From the NCBI GenBank assembly GCA_003221515.1, contig QHSI01000098.1, forward strand, positions 38,919-102,918: a stretch of 64,000 nucleotides of DNA. The letters run 5' to 3'. The DNA is from Candidatus Rokuibacteriota bacterium. GTDB lineage: Bacteria; Methylomirabilota; Methylomirabilia; Rokubacteriales; CSP1-6. Shown piece after piece: positions 28,328 through 36,976 of this stretch; position 1 is the first letter of the stretch; each line of letters begins with the position of its first letter. The notes below the pieces were generated by a model, which was not told the origin of the DNA, searched no databases, and was given only the letters and a program-made list of their open reading frames with translations. The position numbers and the translations under genes are program-made.

Positions 28328-31182
28328 TCCGGCGCGCGCTCTCGCTGGCGCTGTCGGCCGCGCTCCTCGCCGCGCCCGGCTCGACGGCGGCGGCGACGCT
28401 GCTGCCGCTGGTTCCACCGCCGCCCGATCTCACGAACCTCGTGCCGTTCGCCGAAGCGCCGGTCGAGAAGCCTCCGATCGCGGCCCTCGACCTGCCGTTG
28501 CCGCCGTCGCCCGCCGAGCTGCCGCCGATGCCCCTGGCGTCCATCGTGGTGCCGGCGGCGGACAAGCCGATCGCGGCGCTGGCGCCTCCGGGCGCGCTCG
28601 CGTGCGTCGGGGCGGCATTCGGCGTCGCGTCGAAGGCGCTCGAGTGCGGGCGCTCGCACTACGCCAAGGGCGAGTACGAGGACGCCGCGGAGGATCTCGA
28701 GCAGGCGGCGCGCAAGGGCACGGAGCGCGAGCTGATCACGGAGGCCCGGTACTGGCTCGCCGAGACCTATTACCGGCTCAATCGCTTCCAGCAAGCGGAC
28801 CAGCTCTTCCGTCAGGTCGCGCAGGGTCCGCGCGCGGCCGAGTTCACGGTGTGGAGCCTGCACAGCAGCGGCTGGACCGCGCTCCGGCTCGGCGAGTGGT
28901 CGCGCGCCCGCGACACGTTCACTCAGTTCCTCACGGCGGCGCCGTACCCGCTGGAGGCCTGGGCGCGTCACGGCCTCGGGCTCGCGAACTACGCGTTCGG
29001 CCGCCCGGACGACGCCGTGGCGACGTGGACCGCGCTGTCGTCCCGCGGCGTGCCGCCGCTGCTCGCGCGTGACGTGAGTTTCTGGCTCGGCGAATCGCTT
29101 GGGCGCGTGGGCCAGTACGATCGCGCGATCCGTGAGCTGGGCCAGTTCGTGCAAGGCGGCGCCCATCCAATGCTCGAGGCGGGCCTGGCGCGTCTCGGCT
29201 GGTGGAGCCTTGCCGTCGAGCGCTACCCGGAGGCCGCGACGGCGTTTCGCTCGTATCTGGCCTCGCCCCGGAACAGCGGCAACGAGCGCCACTGGGTCGA
29301 GGCGGGGCTCGCGCTCGCGCTGGTCGCCTCCGACCCGGACGGCGCCAGAAGCACGGTGCGCGGGCTCGAAGCGAAGCGCTCGCCGCTGGTGCAGCCGGTG
29401 CTGATCCGCCTCATGCGCGCGCTGGTCGAGGCCAAGAAGTCGACGGACGTACCCCCGCTCGCGCAGGAGCTCCTGGGCGCCACCCTCACGCCGGCCGCGT
29501 CGTACCGCCTGGCCCAGAGCAACTTCGAGCTCCGGGAGTTCGCCCAGGCGGTGGGCGATCTGGCGCGAGTCGTCGCCGCAGCCCCGTCGCCCGACGCGCG
29601 CGCGGCCGCCCTGCTGCTGCAGGGCGAGACCGCCTACTACGGCGGCGATCACGTGATGGCGGCGTCCGCGTTCCGCCGTGTGCTCGCCGATGCTCCGGAG
29701 CACGCGCAGGCGTCGTCGGCCCGGCTCGGGCTCGCGTGGGCGCTGATGCGTCACGATCGGCCCGAGGACGCGCGCCGCGAGTTCCTCGCGTTCGTCCAGG
29801 CGCAGCCGAACGATCCGCGTGCCCCCGACGCGCTCGAGCTCGCTTCGGAGCTGGCGCTGCGCGACGACAAGGATCGCGCGACGGCGCAGCAGCTCCTCGA
29901 CCGTGTCATCGCGGCGTTCCCGCGGGCCCCGCGCACGGAGTTCGCGCGGCTCAACCGGGCACTCTTGCTGATGCGTACCGGGGACGTGGCCGGCGCGCAG
30001 ACGGCGCTCCGCGACTGGATCCGGCGCGCGCCGTTTCCGCCGCTGCTCGGCCGCGCGCAGGCGGCGCTCGGCGCCACCCTGTTAGCGGCCGGCCGTCAGG
30101 GCGAGGCCGCCAACGCGTTCACGCAGGCGCAGGCGGAGGGCGCGGGCCCGCTGAGCGCTCTCGGCCTCGGCTCGGTCGCGCTCGCCCAGAGCCAGCTCGA
30201 CGTCGCGACGGCCAAGCTCACGGAGGCGCGCGACAGCGGCACGGCGGGCGTCGCGGCTGTCGCCGGCTACGGGCTTGCGGCGATCGCCGCCCAGCGCGGG
30301 GCGCTGAAGGAAGTCAAGCCTGCGGCGCTGGCAGCGCTCGAGCGCGCCCCGAAGGGACGCGGGGCGCCGCGGTTGATGTACCTGCTGGCCGGGATCGCCG
30401 TCGAGGAGAAGGACTGGCCGGGCGCCCTCGCGATGGCCAAGCGGCTCGCCAGCGAGTTCCCGGCCGACGACGCGGCGGACGACGGCCTCGAGCGTGTCGG
30501 CGCCGGCGCCGCCGCGGCTTCGGCCTGGCCCGTCGTCAGCGAAGCGTACACGCTGCTCGGGAAAGCGTTTCCCAAGAGCCCCTTCGTCGAGCCGGCCCGC
30601 ATCACGCTGGCGGAGGCACAGGTGGAGGCGGGCCAGGCCGCCCAGGCACGACCCGGACTCGAGGAGTTCGTGACGGCCTCGCCGGCCGACCCGCGGGCGC
30701 CGCGCGCCTGGCTCGCTCTCGCGCGGGCGCGCGAGGCGACCGGGGACCACGCCGGCGCGCTCGACGCCTACACGCGCGCCGTGAAGGATGCGAGCGTAAC
30801 CGCCCAGCGGCCCGAAGCGTCGCTGGGCTACGCGCGGCTGCTCTCGCAGGACAAGCGCTGGGGCGAGGCGCGCGGCGTCCTCGAGCGCGTGATCCGAAGC
30901 GACGACAAGAACGCCGTCGCGGCCGCCGCCGTCGGGATCGGCGAGACCTACCAGAGCGAGGGCGATTTCCTCTCCGCCGCCGAGTACTTCATGACGGCCG
31001 CGTACGTCGCGCCCGAGTCGCCAGCCGGCCGCCGCGGGCTCCTCGGGGCCGGCGCCAGCTTCGCGGCGCTCAAGCAAGTCGACGCGGCGGCGACCGTGTG
31101 CCGCAAGCTCCTCGCCCAGACCGGCGTGACGGCCGAGCAGGCCGAGGCAGCGCGCAAGTGCCTGAAGGACATCGGACAGTGA
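28324..31182 (+). CDS. Large secreted tetratricopeptide repeat protein (952 aa)
   Basis: GTGA overlap with the upstream TPR gene; signal peptide and many TPR-like repeats. Confidence 0.78.
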   Translation: MIRRALSLALSAALLAAPGSTAAATLLPLVPPPPDLTNLVPFAEAPVEKPPIAALDLPLPPSPAELPPMPLASIVVPAADKPIAALAPPGALACVGAAFGVASKALECGRSHYAKGEYEDAAEDLEQAARKGTERELITEARYWLAETYYRLNRFQQADQLFRQVAQGPRAAEFTVWSLHSSGWTALRLGEWSRARDTFTQFLTAAPYPLEAWARHGLGLANYAFGRPDDAVATWTALSSRGVPPLLARDVSFWLGESLGRVGQYDRAIRELGQFVQGGAHPMLEAGLARLGWWSLAVERYPEAATAFRSYLASPRNSGNERHWVEAGLALALVASDPDGARSTVRGLEAKRSPLVQPVLIRLMRALVEAKKSTDVPPLAQELLGATLTPAASYRLAQSNFELREFAQAVGDLARVVAAAPSPDARAAALLLQGETAYYGGDHVMAASAFRRVLADAPEHAQASSARLGLAWALMRHDRPEDARREFLAFVQAQPNDPRAPDALELASELALRDDKDRATAQQLLDRVIAAFPRAPRTEFARLNRALLLMRTGDVAGAQTALRDWIRRAPFPPLLGRAQAALGATLLAAGRQGEAANAFTQAQAEGAGPLSALGLGSVALAQSQLDVATAKLTEARDSGTAGVAAVAGYGLAAIAAQRGALKEVKPAALAALERAPKGRGAPRLMYLLAGIAVEEKDWPGALAMAKRLASEFPADDAADDGLERVGAGAAAASAWPVVSEAYTLLGKAFPKSPFVEPARITLAEAQVEAGQAAQARPGLEEFVTASPADPRAPRAWLALARAREATGDHAGALDAYTRAVKDASVTAQRPEASLGYARLLSQDKRWGEARGVLERVIRSDDKNAVAAAAVGIGETYQSEGDFLSAAEYFMTAAYVAPESPAGRRGLLGAGASFAALKQVDAAATVCRKLLAQTGVTAEQAEAARKCLKDIGQ

Positions 31183-33002
31183 AGGCCTACGGCGGCCGCA
31201 TCCTGCACGTCGATCTGACGACGGGTGCAGCGTGCGTCGAGCCGCTCGGCGAGGACGCCGCTCGCGCGTTCCTCGGCGGCAACGGCCTCGCCGCGCGCCT
31301 GCTCTACGACGCGGTGCCGGCGCAGGCCGATCCGTTCGCGCCGGCCAACGCGGTGGTCTTCGGCGTGGGGCCCATCACCGACACCACCGTGCCCGGCAAC
31401 AGCCGCGCCTGCGTCGCGACCAAGTCACCGCTGACCGGCCTCTTCTTCGACTCGACCTTCGGCGGGCGCTTCCCGGCGACGCTCAAGCGCACGGGCTTCG
31501 ACGCGGTGGTGATCTCCGGCCGCGCGGCCGCGTCGTCCTACCTGCTGGTGACCGAGACGGGCGCCACGTTGAAGCCGGCGCCGCAGCTCTGGGGCAAGAC
31601 GACGCGCGAGACCGTGACGGCGCTGGTCGACGCCGAGGGCGCCGACGCGGACGCGATCGCGATCGGTCCGGCGGGCGAGCATCGCGTGCGCTTCGCCGCG
31701 ATGGCTCATTACTGGCGCAACCGCGAGGGTGTCTCCGGGCGCGGCGGCATCGGCGCCGTCCTCGGCAGCAAGAACCTCAAGGCCGTCGTGGTGCGCGGCG
31801 CCCGCAAGACCGAGGTCGCCGACAACGCGGCGCTCAAGGCGCTCATCGACGAGACGCGCGAGCCGCTCAAGACCGGCACCAAGGCGCTCACGACGTTCGG
31901 CACGCCCTTCCTGGTGGGGCCGATCAACGCCCTCGGCGGCCTCGGCGCCTACAACCTGCGCCAGGAGACGTTCGCCCAGGCGCGCGCGGTGAGCGGCGAG
32001 GAGATGAAGGCCCACTACCACGACCGCGACACGACGTGCCTCAAGTGCCCGGTCGCGTGCGGCAAGCAGTACGCGATCGCCGAGGGCGAGTTCGCCGGCA
32101 CCCGGGCCAAGATGCCGGAGTACGAGACGATCTTCGCCTTGGGACCGATGCTCGGGATCTCGAATCCCGAGGCGCTGATCCTGGCGAACGATCTCTGCGA
32201 TCTGCTCGGGATGGACACGATCTCGCTCGGCGTCACGCTGGCGTTCGTCGCCGAGGCGGTCGAGCGCGGCTGGCTCGGCAAGGACGAAATCGGCGTGCCG
32301 TTCGGCTGGGGCGACTGGCGCGGCATGCTGCGCCTGGTCGAGATGACCGCGCGCCGCGAGGGCTTCGGCGCGCGCATCGCCGACGGGGCCTGGCGGCTCG
32401 CGGCGTCGGTTCATCCGGAGGGCACGAAGCTCGTGTACGCGGTGAAGGGCCTCGAATTGCCCGCGCACTCGGCTCGCGCGCTCAAGGGGCTCTCGATCGG
32501 CTACGCGACCGCGACCCGCGGCGGCAGCCATCACGACACGCGGCCCACGCCGCAGTACGCGCAGGGGTTCGACCGCCGCGGCACGAAGGACAAGCCGGCG
32601 TTCGCGGTGCGGAGCCAGCACTTCACCGCGGTCGGCGACTCGCTCGTCCTGTGCCGGTTCACCTCCGAGCGCGGCTTTGGCCTCTTCGTCGGTGAGCCAT
32701 ACGTCAGGATGGTCCGCGCGGTCACCGGCTGGGACGTGACGGTCGAGGAGATCGAGCGGGTGGGCGAGCGCATCATCAACCTCGAGCGCCTCTTCAACGT
32801 GCGCGAGGGCGTGCGTCGCGCCCAGGACGTGCTGCCGTGGAAGGTGATGCACGAGCCGATCCCCGACGGGCCCTCGGCCGGCATGTATTGCCCGCCGGCG
32901 GAGCTCGATGCGATGCTCGACGAATACTACGCGCTGCGCGGATGGGACGCCGACGGCGTGCCGACCGCCGCGCGCCTGGCCGCGCTCGGACTCAGTCGCT
33001 GA
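31179..33002 (+). CDS. Aldehyde:ferredoxin oxidoreductase family (W/Mo-pterin)
   Basis: GGRILHVDLTTGAACVEPLGEDAARAFLGGNGLAARLLYD..CLKCPVACGKQY (CxxCxxxC) plus a later Cys in ANDLCDLLGMD. Confidence 0.92.
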   Translation: MKAYGGRILHVDLTTGAACVEPLGEDAARAFLGGNGLAARLLYDAVPAQADPFAPANAVVFGVGPITDTTVPGNSRACVATKSPLTGLFFDSTFGGRFPATLKRTGFDAVVISGRAAASSYLLVTETGATLKPAPQLWGKTTRETVTALVDAEGADADAIAIGPAGEHRVRFAAMAHYWRNREGVSGRGGIGAVLGSKNLKAVVVRGARKTEVADNAALKALIDETREPLKTGTKALTTFGTPFLVGPINALGGLGAYNLRQETFAQARAVSGEEMKAHYHDRDTTCLKCPVACGKQYAIAEGEFAGTRAKMPEYETIFALGPMLGISNPEALILANDLCDLLGMDTISLGVTLAFVAEAVERGWLGKDEIGVPFGWGDWRGMLRLVEMTARREGFGARIADGAWRLAASVHPEGTKLVYAVKGLELPAHSARALKGLSIGYATATRGGSHHDTRPTPQYAQGFDRRGTKDKPAFAVRSQHFTAVGDSLVLCRFTSERGFGLFVGEPYVRMVRAVTGWDVTVEEIERVGERIINLERLFNVREGVRRAQDVLPWKVMHEPIPDGPSAGMYCPPAELDAMLDEYYALRGWDADGVPTAARLAALGLSR

Positions 33003-33026
33003 CCAGGGTTAACAGAGGACCTCGAC

Positions 33027-33431
33027 ATGGCACTTGGACAAGACCCTGCCGAACCCACGATGGACCCCGCGGCGCTGTATCGCGAGGACACCTACACCGA
33101 CCGTCGGATCGGCACGATCCGCGTGCTCACCCCGGTCAAACCAGACGGCACGGTCGACCTCGGCCGCAAAGTCCTCTACGCGGGCGAGGCGCAGATCCTG
33201 ACGCAGACCGGTGTCCTGCCGCTCGGCTTCGACATCGAGGCGAGCTCCCTCTCCGACGCCGTGGAGAAGTTTGCCGCCGGCGCCAAGGCCGCGATCGAGC
33301 GCACGGTGCGCGAGCTGCAGGAGCTTCGCCGCGAAGCGGCGTCGTCGCTCGTCATCCCCGCGCGCATGCCTCCCGACCCGCGTGTTGGTCCGGGCGGGAT
33401 GCGAGGCGGCGGGCTCATCGAGCTGCCGTAG
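33027..33431 (+). CDS. Hypothetical protein downstream of the AOR gene
   Basis: Complete ORF, 25 bp after the AOR stop, high-GC3 coding look. Confidence 0.6.
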   Translation: MALGQDPAEPTMDPAALYREDTYTDRRIGTIRVLTPVKPDGTVDLGRKVLYAGEAQILTQTGVLPLGFDIEASSLSDAVEKFAAGAKAAIERTVRELQELRREAASSLVIPARMPPDPRVGPGGMRGGGLIELP

Positions 33432-33662
33432 ACTCGGAGGCAACGGGCGGATAGCTCAGTTGGAAGAGCGCGGGAGCCGGAGCCCGAAATGGGGGGAGCG
33501 CCTCCCCCATTTCCGTCACCGGTCGCCGTCCGCCCCGACAAGCAGCTTGGGCCCACGCCCCCCCAGCTTCCCGTAGTCAGGCCGCCGCCCGCGCGGCCCT
33601 CGCCTCGGTCGGCGCGTCGTCGAACAGGAGCTCCGAACACTTCTCAGGAGGGCGGTGGTTCG

Positions 33663-33710
33663 TTGACCGCCGCGATCTACGCCCGAAAGTCCAACGAGAA
33701 GGGATGGGTG
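33663..33710 (+). pseudogene. N-terminal fragment of a serine recombinase
   Basis: LTAAIYARKSNEKG resembles the AAIYARKS N-terminus of serine recombinases; homology then lost. Confidence 0.5.
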
Positions 33711-33714
33711 TGTC

Positions 33715-33906
33715 ATGCCACAACCGCAGCTCGTCCAGGTAGCGCTCGACGCTCAGGGCCACAACGCCATCGGCGTGGACCGCGACGGTGGAGTCTGGCG
33801 CGGACGGATCCAACGGGATCGGAGCGGCGAGGAGTTCATCGTATGGAAGCACATGCGCTCCGAGTTTCCTGCGGACACACCCACCGAAGGAGAACCGCCG
33901 CGATGA
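33715..33906 (+). CDS. Small hypothetical protein (63 aa) inside the element remnant
   Basis: Complete ORF MPQPQLVQVALDAQGHNAIGVDRDGGVWRGRIQRDRSGEEFIVWKHM.. Confidence 0.4.
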   Translation: MPQPQLVQVALDAQGHNAIGVDRDGGVWRGRIQRDRSGEEFIVWKHMRSEFPADTPTEGEPPR

Positions 33907-33934
33907 AGGACAGCCTCGACAGGAGGAGCCGCTG

Positions 33935-34218
33935 ATGGGCTACCTCTACCGACCAGAAAAGCTTGGGCGACCGCGTGCGCGGCGGCCGCCGTCCCGGGGA
34001 TGTACCGCCACAACCTGCGGCGCACCGCCGTGCGCAACATGGTGGCGGCGGGCGTGAGCGCGCGCGTTGCGATGGAGATCACCGGCTACAAGACCCGGAG
34101 CGTGTTCGACCGCTACAACATCGTGAGCGCGACGGACCTGGCCGAGGCGGCGCGGAAAATGGACTCGGTAGCGTTCCCGGTAGCGTCGGCGCCCGGCGCT
34201 AGGCATCCCGTATCGTAG
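33935..34218 (+). pseudogene. Tyrosine integrase remnant with internal deletion/frameshift
   Basis: N-terminus MGYLYRPEK in frame 2, then KAWATACAAAAVPGMYRHNLRRTAVRNMVAAGVSARVAMEITGYKTRSVFDRYNIVSATDL in frame 1 (HxLRR..GYKTRSVFDRYN catalytic end). Confidence 0.75.
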
Positions 34219-34238
34219 CCGCGTAAGATGCAAAGCAC

Positions 34239-34314
34239 GGGCGGATAGCTCAGTTGGAAGAGCGCGGCCCTTACAAGGCCGAGGTCACAGGTTCGATCCC
34301 TGTTCCGCCCACCA
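34239..34314 (+). tRNA. tRNA-Val(TAC), CCA encoded
   Basis: GGGCGGATAGCTCAGTTGGAAGAGCGCGGCCCTTACAAGGCCGAGGTCACAGGTTCGATCCCTGTTCCGCCCACCA; anticodon TAC at 34272-34274. Confidence 0.96.
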
Positions 34315-34728
34315 TCACGACTCGGTGCGCCGCGTCCTCCCGGTCGTCACGCTCAAGATGTCGGCGATCAGGCGGCGAAACTCCGAGGGGTCGAAGGGTT
34401 TCGGGATGAAGGCAACGGCCCCCGCGAGGCTGAGCTTGTGCACGTCCTCGCCGCCCGCCGAGGTCAAGGCGACGACCGGGATCGGTCCGGTCGAGGCATC
34501 GGCCTTCAGCCGCTGGACAACCTCGTGGCCGGTCATCCCGGGCATGTGGTGGTCGACCAGAATCAGGTCAGGCCGGACCGCCCGGACCGTCGCCAGCCCG
34601 TCTTCGCCGCTCGATGCGCTGAGAACCCGGTGCCCCTCCGTTTGGAGCAGCTCGACGACCATCTCGCGTACCAGCTCGTCGTCGTCAATGACCAGGATCG
34701 TGAACCGCTCGGGGCGAGGCACGCTCAT
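34315..34728 (-). CDS. Single-domain response regulator
   Basis: RFTILVIDDDELVREMVVELLQTEGHRVL..LILVDHHMPGMTGHEVV..PKPFDPSEFRRL. Confidence 0.88.
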   Translation of the reverse strand: MSVPRPERFTILVIDDDELVREMVVELLQTEGHRVLSASSGEDGLATVRAVRPDLILVDHHMPGMTGHEVVQRLKADASTGPIPVVALTSAGGEDVHKLSLAGAVAFIPKPFDPSEFRRLIADILSVTTGRTRRTES

Positions 34729-34792
34729 CGAGCGCGAGTATGGGGGTATTGGCCTCCAGCGAGCAACAACCAGCTTCGGATAGTCGACACCG

Positions 34793-35442
34793 ATGACCGA
34801 ACGCCTGGGCCGCCCGCTCCTCGTCACGCTCGCGGCTGTGGTCAGCGCTCTCACGGCAGGCTTCGCGCCTCGGCCGGGCCCGCTATCGAAATCGTTCTCG
34901 TGGAGAACTGGACGCGACAGCGATTGGACAGCCGAGGGGTCCCCGAGACATGGCGCGCATACGACACGATCGGTGGTCGTCCTGCCTATGACTTCGCCGT
35001 TGTCGAAATCGACGGCGGGCGAGCGCTGCGCATGCGCAGCCATGGTGACCATTCGACCATAGCCAAGAAGATCCAGATCGATCTCAACGCCACGCCGTGG
35101 CTGGAGTGGAGTTGGAAAGTCGTCGCGCTCCCGGACCGGGCCGACATACGTCAGCAAGCGACGTCCGATGCGGCCGCTCACGTCTTCGTCGTATGGCCGC
35201 ACTGGCCTGAGGCGCTGCGGGCGCGTCTCATCGGGTATCTCTGGGACGCAAGCCTGCCGGTGGGCAGCATCCACAAGAGTCAGAAGACTGCAAGCGTGAC
35301 GTTCATCGTGGTCCACTCCGCTGTCGATCGATACGAACGACACGAAGTCCTCCTCGGAGACGTTCATCGTGCAGATACGCTTCCGAAGCAGCGAACGCTG
35401 AATACGTTCGAATTCCGGAAAATCTCTCGCGTTTCGTCTTGA
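34793..35442 (+). pseudogene. DUF3047-like secreted protein, frameshifted after the signal peptide
   Basis: Signal peptide MTERLGRPLLVTLAAVVSALTAGFA in frame 2; domain IEIVLVENWTRQRL..PETWRAYDTIGGRPAYDFAVVEIDGGRALRMRS..PWLEWSWKV in frame 1. Confidence 0.6.
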
Positions 35443-35496
35443 CAGCCCGCGCGAGAGAGACGAAGATCACGCACTCTCTCGATTGCGGAGTCGCAT

Positions 35497-35778
35497 ATGC
35501 GGGCACTCGCCCTGGCCTCTCTCGTCATGCTCCTGCTCGTCCCCTTCGCGTTCGCTGACTCTCGAGCCCTCGACGCGGGCCGCGGCGGATCGATCATCAT
35601 CCAGGGCTTCAGCTTCGGCGCGGGCTCGCAGTGGAGCCAGCCGATCGCGCCCGCCGGCCGGGAGCGGAGCGTCGATCGAAGCCAGGGCGTCTTTCGGTAC
35701 GACGGCCGCGGGTGGAACTACTGGCTCGGCGACGGGCAGAAGTGCTGGGGCACGCGCCAGTACCCGCAGTGTAGCTGA
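35497..35778 (+). CDS. Small secreted hypothetical protein
   Basis: MRALALASLVMLLLVPFAFADSR signal peptide, 93 aa. Confidence 0.6.
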   Translation: MRALALASLVMLLLVPFAFADSRALDAGRGGSIIIQGFSFGAGSQWSQPIAPAGRERSVDRSQGVFRYDGRGWNYWLGDGQKCWGTRQYPQCS

Positions 35779-35918
35779 GCGCCGCTCTCACACGACTTTG
35801 ACACCCCCGGTGCCACCCTGCGCCGGGCGAGGGCCACCCGCGATCGGTAACCCCCAAGCGCTGCTGCGTTTTCGGGGCCGCGACTTCACTGGCACCCCAC
35901 GTGCACTATTTCGAGGGC

Positions 35919-36218
35919 GTGAGACGCACCGTCCTGATCGCGACGATGGTCGCGCTGGCCGTCATGGTCGTCGGATGCGCGACGGCGCCGTTCGACGGCT
36001 ACCAGAACGGCCCGGTCACGCTCTACATCGGTGAGGTGCGCCACATCTGCGCCGCCGGCGCGCTCAACAATCGTGGGTGCACCGTTCGCTACCCGAACGG
36101 CCGCATCGAGGTCTACTGCGCTCGCGACGATTACGAGTGCATCGCCCACGAGCTTCGCCACGTCGCCGATCCGGGGTGGCAGCACGACCTCGACGGCGTC
36201 ACGCTGTCGTCCCGCTAG
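35919..36218 (+). CDS. Small lipoprotein with HExxH motif
   Basis: RRTVLIATMVALAVMVVGC lipobox; IAHELRHVADPGW. Confidence 0.65.
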   Translation: MRRTVLIATMVALAVMVVGCATAPFDGYQNGPVTLYIGEVRHICAAGALNNRGCTVRYPNGRIEVYCARDDYECIAHELRHVADPGWQHDLDGVTLSSR

Positions 36219-36238
36219 CTCCGATCGCAGCTCCTCCA

Positions 36239-36266
36239 TTGACCTGATCGCAAGGGGCGCTGTATA
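36239..36266 (+). promoter_or_regulatory. Candidate sigma70-type promoter TTGACC-N16-TGTATA upstream of the AhpD-like gene
   Basis: Direct reading; GGAGG at ~36301 precedes the ATG at 36312. Confidence 0.45.
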
Positions 36267-36311
36267 CCGCCCTAAGACGCATCCGACGCCGATCGAGCAC
36301 GGAGGACGTCC

Positions 36312-36893
36312 ATGGCCAACGAGCGCGGGCTCTTGCCGAAGGCGCGTCGCGAAGACCTGAGCGACGAAGCCCGAGGACTGCTGGAGCGCTGGTACCGGAA
36401 CGCCTATCAGGACGACAACCTGTTCCTGACCATGGCGCGCCGGCCGGGCTTGCTCGACGCCACGTGGGGCTTCATCCGCTACATCTACGGCGGCGGCTCG
36501 CGCATCGAGTCCGAGCTCTTCGAACTGGTGCGCGTCAAGCTCGCCTGGAACAACCAGTGCGTGCACTGAAGCCTGGCGCGCTCGTCCTCGGCCGTGCGCC
36601 GGGGCGCGACGGAAGATCTGGTCGCCAAGCTCGCCGACTACGAGCACTCTGACCTGCCCGAGCGGACCAAGGCCGCGCTGCGCCTGGCCGACCGTCTCTC
36701 GGGCGACCGGCCCGCCCTCGACGACGCGTTCTACGAGGAGCTGCGCCGGCACTTCTCCGACGACGAGGTGCTCGATCTCGGGATGACGATCTCCTTCGCG
36801 AGCGGCTGGCAGCGCTTCATCGAAGCCTTCGGCATCGTGCCGGATCGCTGGACCGAGGCGGGGCCGTCGCCGTTTCGGGCGCTCGCCGACTAG
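36312..36893 (+). CDS. AhpD/carboxymuconolactone decarboxylase-like protein with in-frame TGA (candidate selenocysteine, CxxU)
   Basis: ORFs 36312-36569 and 36594-36893 share a frame; the only interruption is TGA at 36567-36569 in ELVRVKLAWNNQCVH[U]SLARSSSAVRRGATEDLVAKLADYEHSDLPERTKAALRLADRL. Confidence 0.75.
36592..36612 (+). promoter_or_regulatory. Candidate bacterial SECIS-like hairpin inside the coding sequence
   Basis: CCGTGCGC[CGGG]GCGC(G)ACGG; apical loop begins 31 nt after the TGA. Confidence 0.45.
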
Positions 36894-36976
36894 CGCTCCC
36901 CGGTAGCTTTTACTCAGTAGTTTTTCTCGTCGACCCGGTAGTTTTGTCCGGCGCGCCTGATCGTTGATCCCGCCGG

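Larger units (their letters stand above)
33443..34267. mobile_element. Decayed integrative element remnant at tRNA-Val, bounded by a 31-bp direct repeat of the tRNA 5' end
   Basis: ACGGGCGGATAGCTCAGTTGGAAGAGCGCGG at 33443-33473 and 34237-34267; recombinase fragments between the copies. Confidence 0.75.

Noticed and set aside
31425-32852. 475-aa minus-strand ORF
   Set aside because: Antisense of the AOR gene; His/Arg-rich composition without family motifs.
33443-34267. Repeated 31-bp sequence considered as a CRISPR repeat
   Set aside because: Only two copies ~794 bp apart, and the sequence is the 5' part of tRNA-Val; no array found anywhere in the window.
34793-35442. Programmed frameshift in the DUF3047-like gene
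   Set aside because: No slippery heptamer or convincing downstream structure noticed, and the C-terminus also looks degraded; pseudogene or sequence error is simpler.
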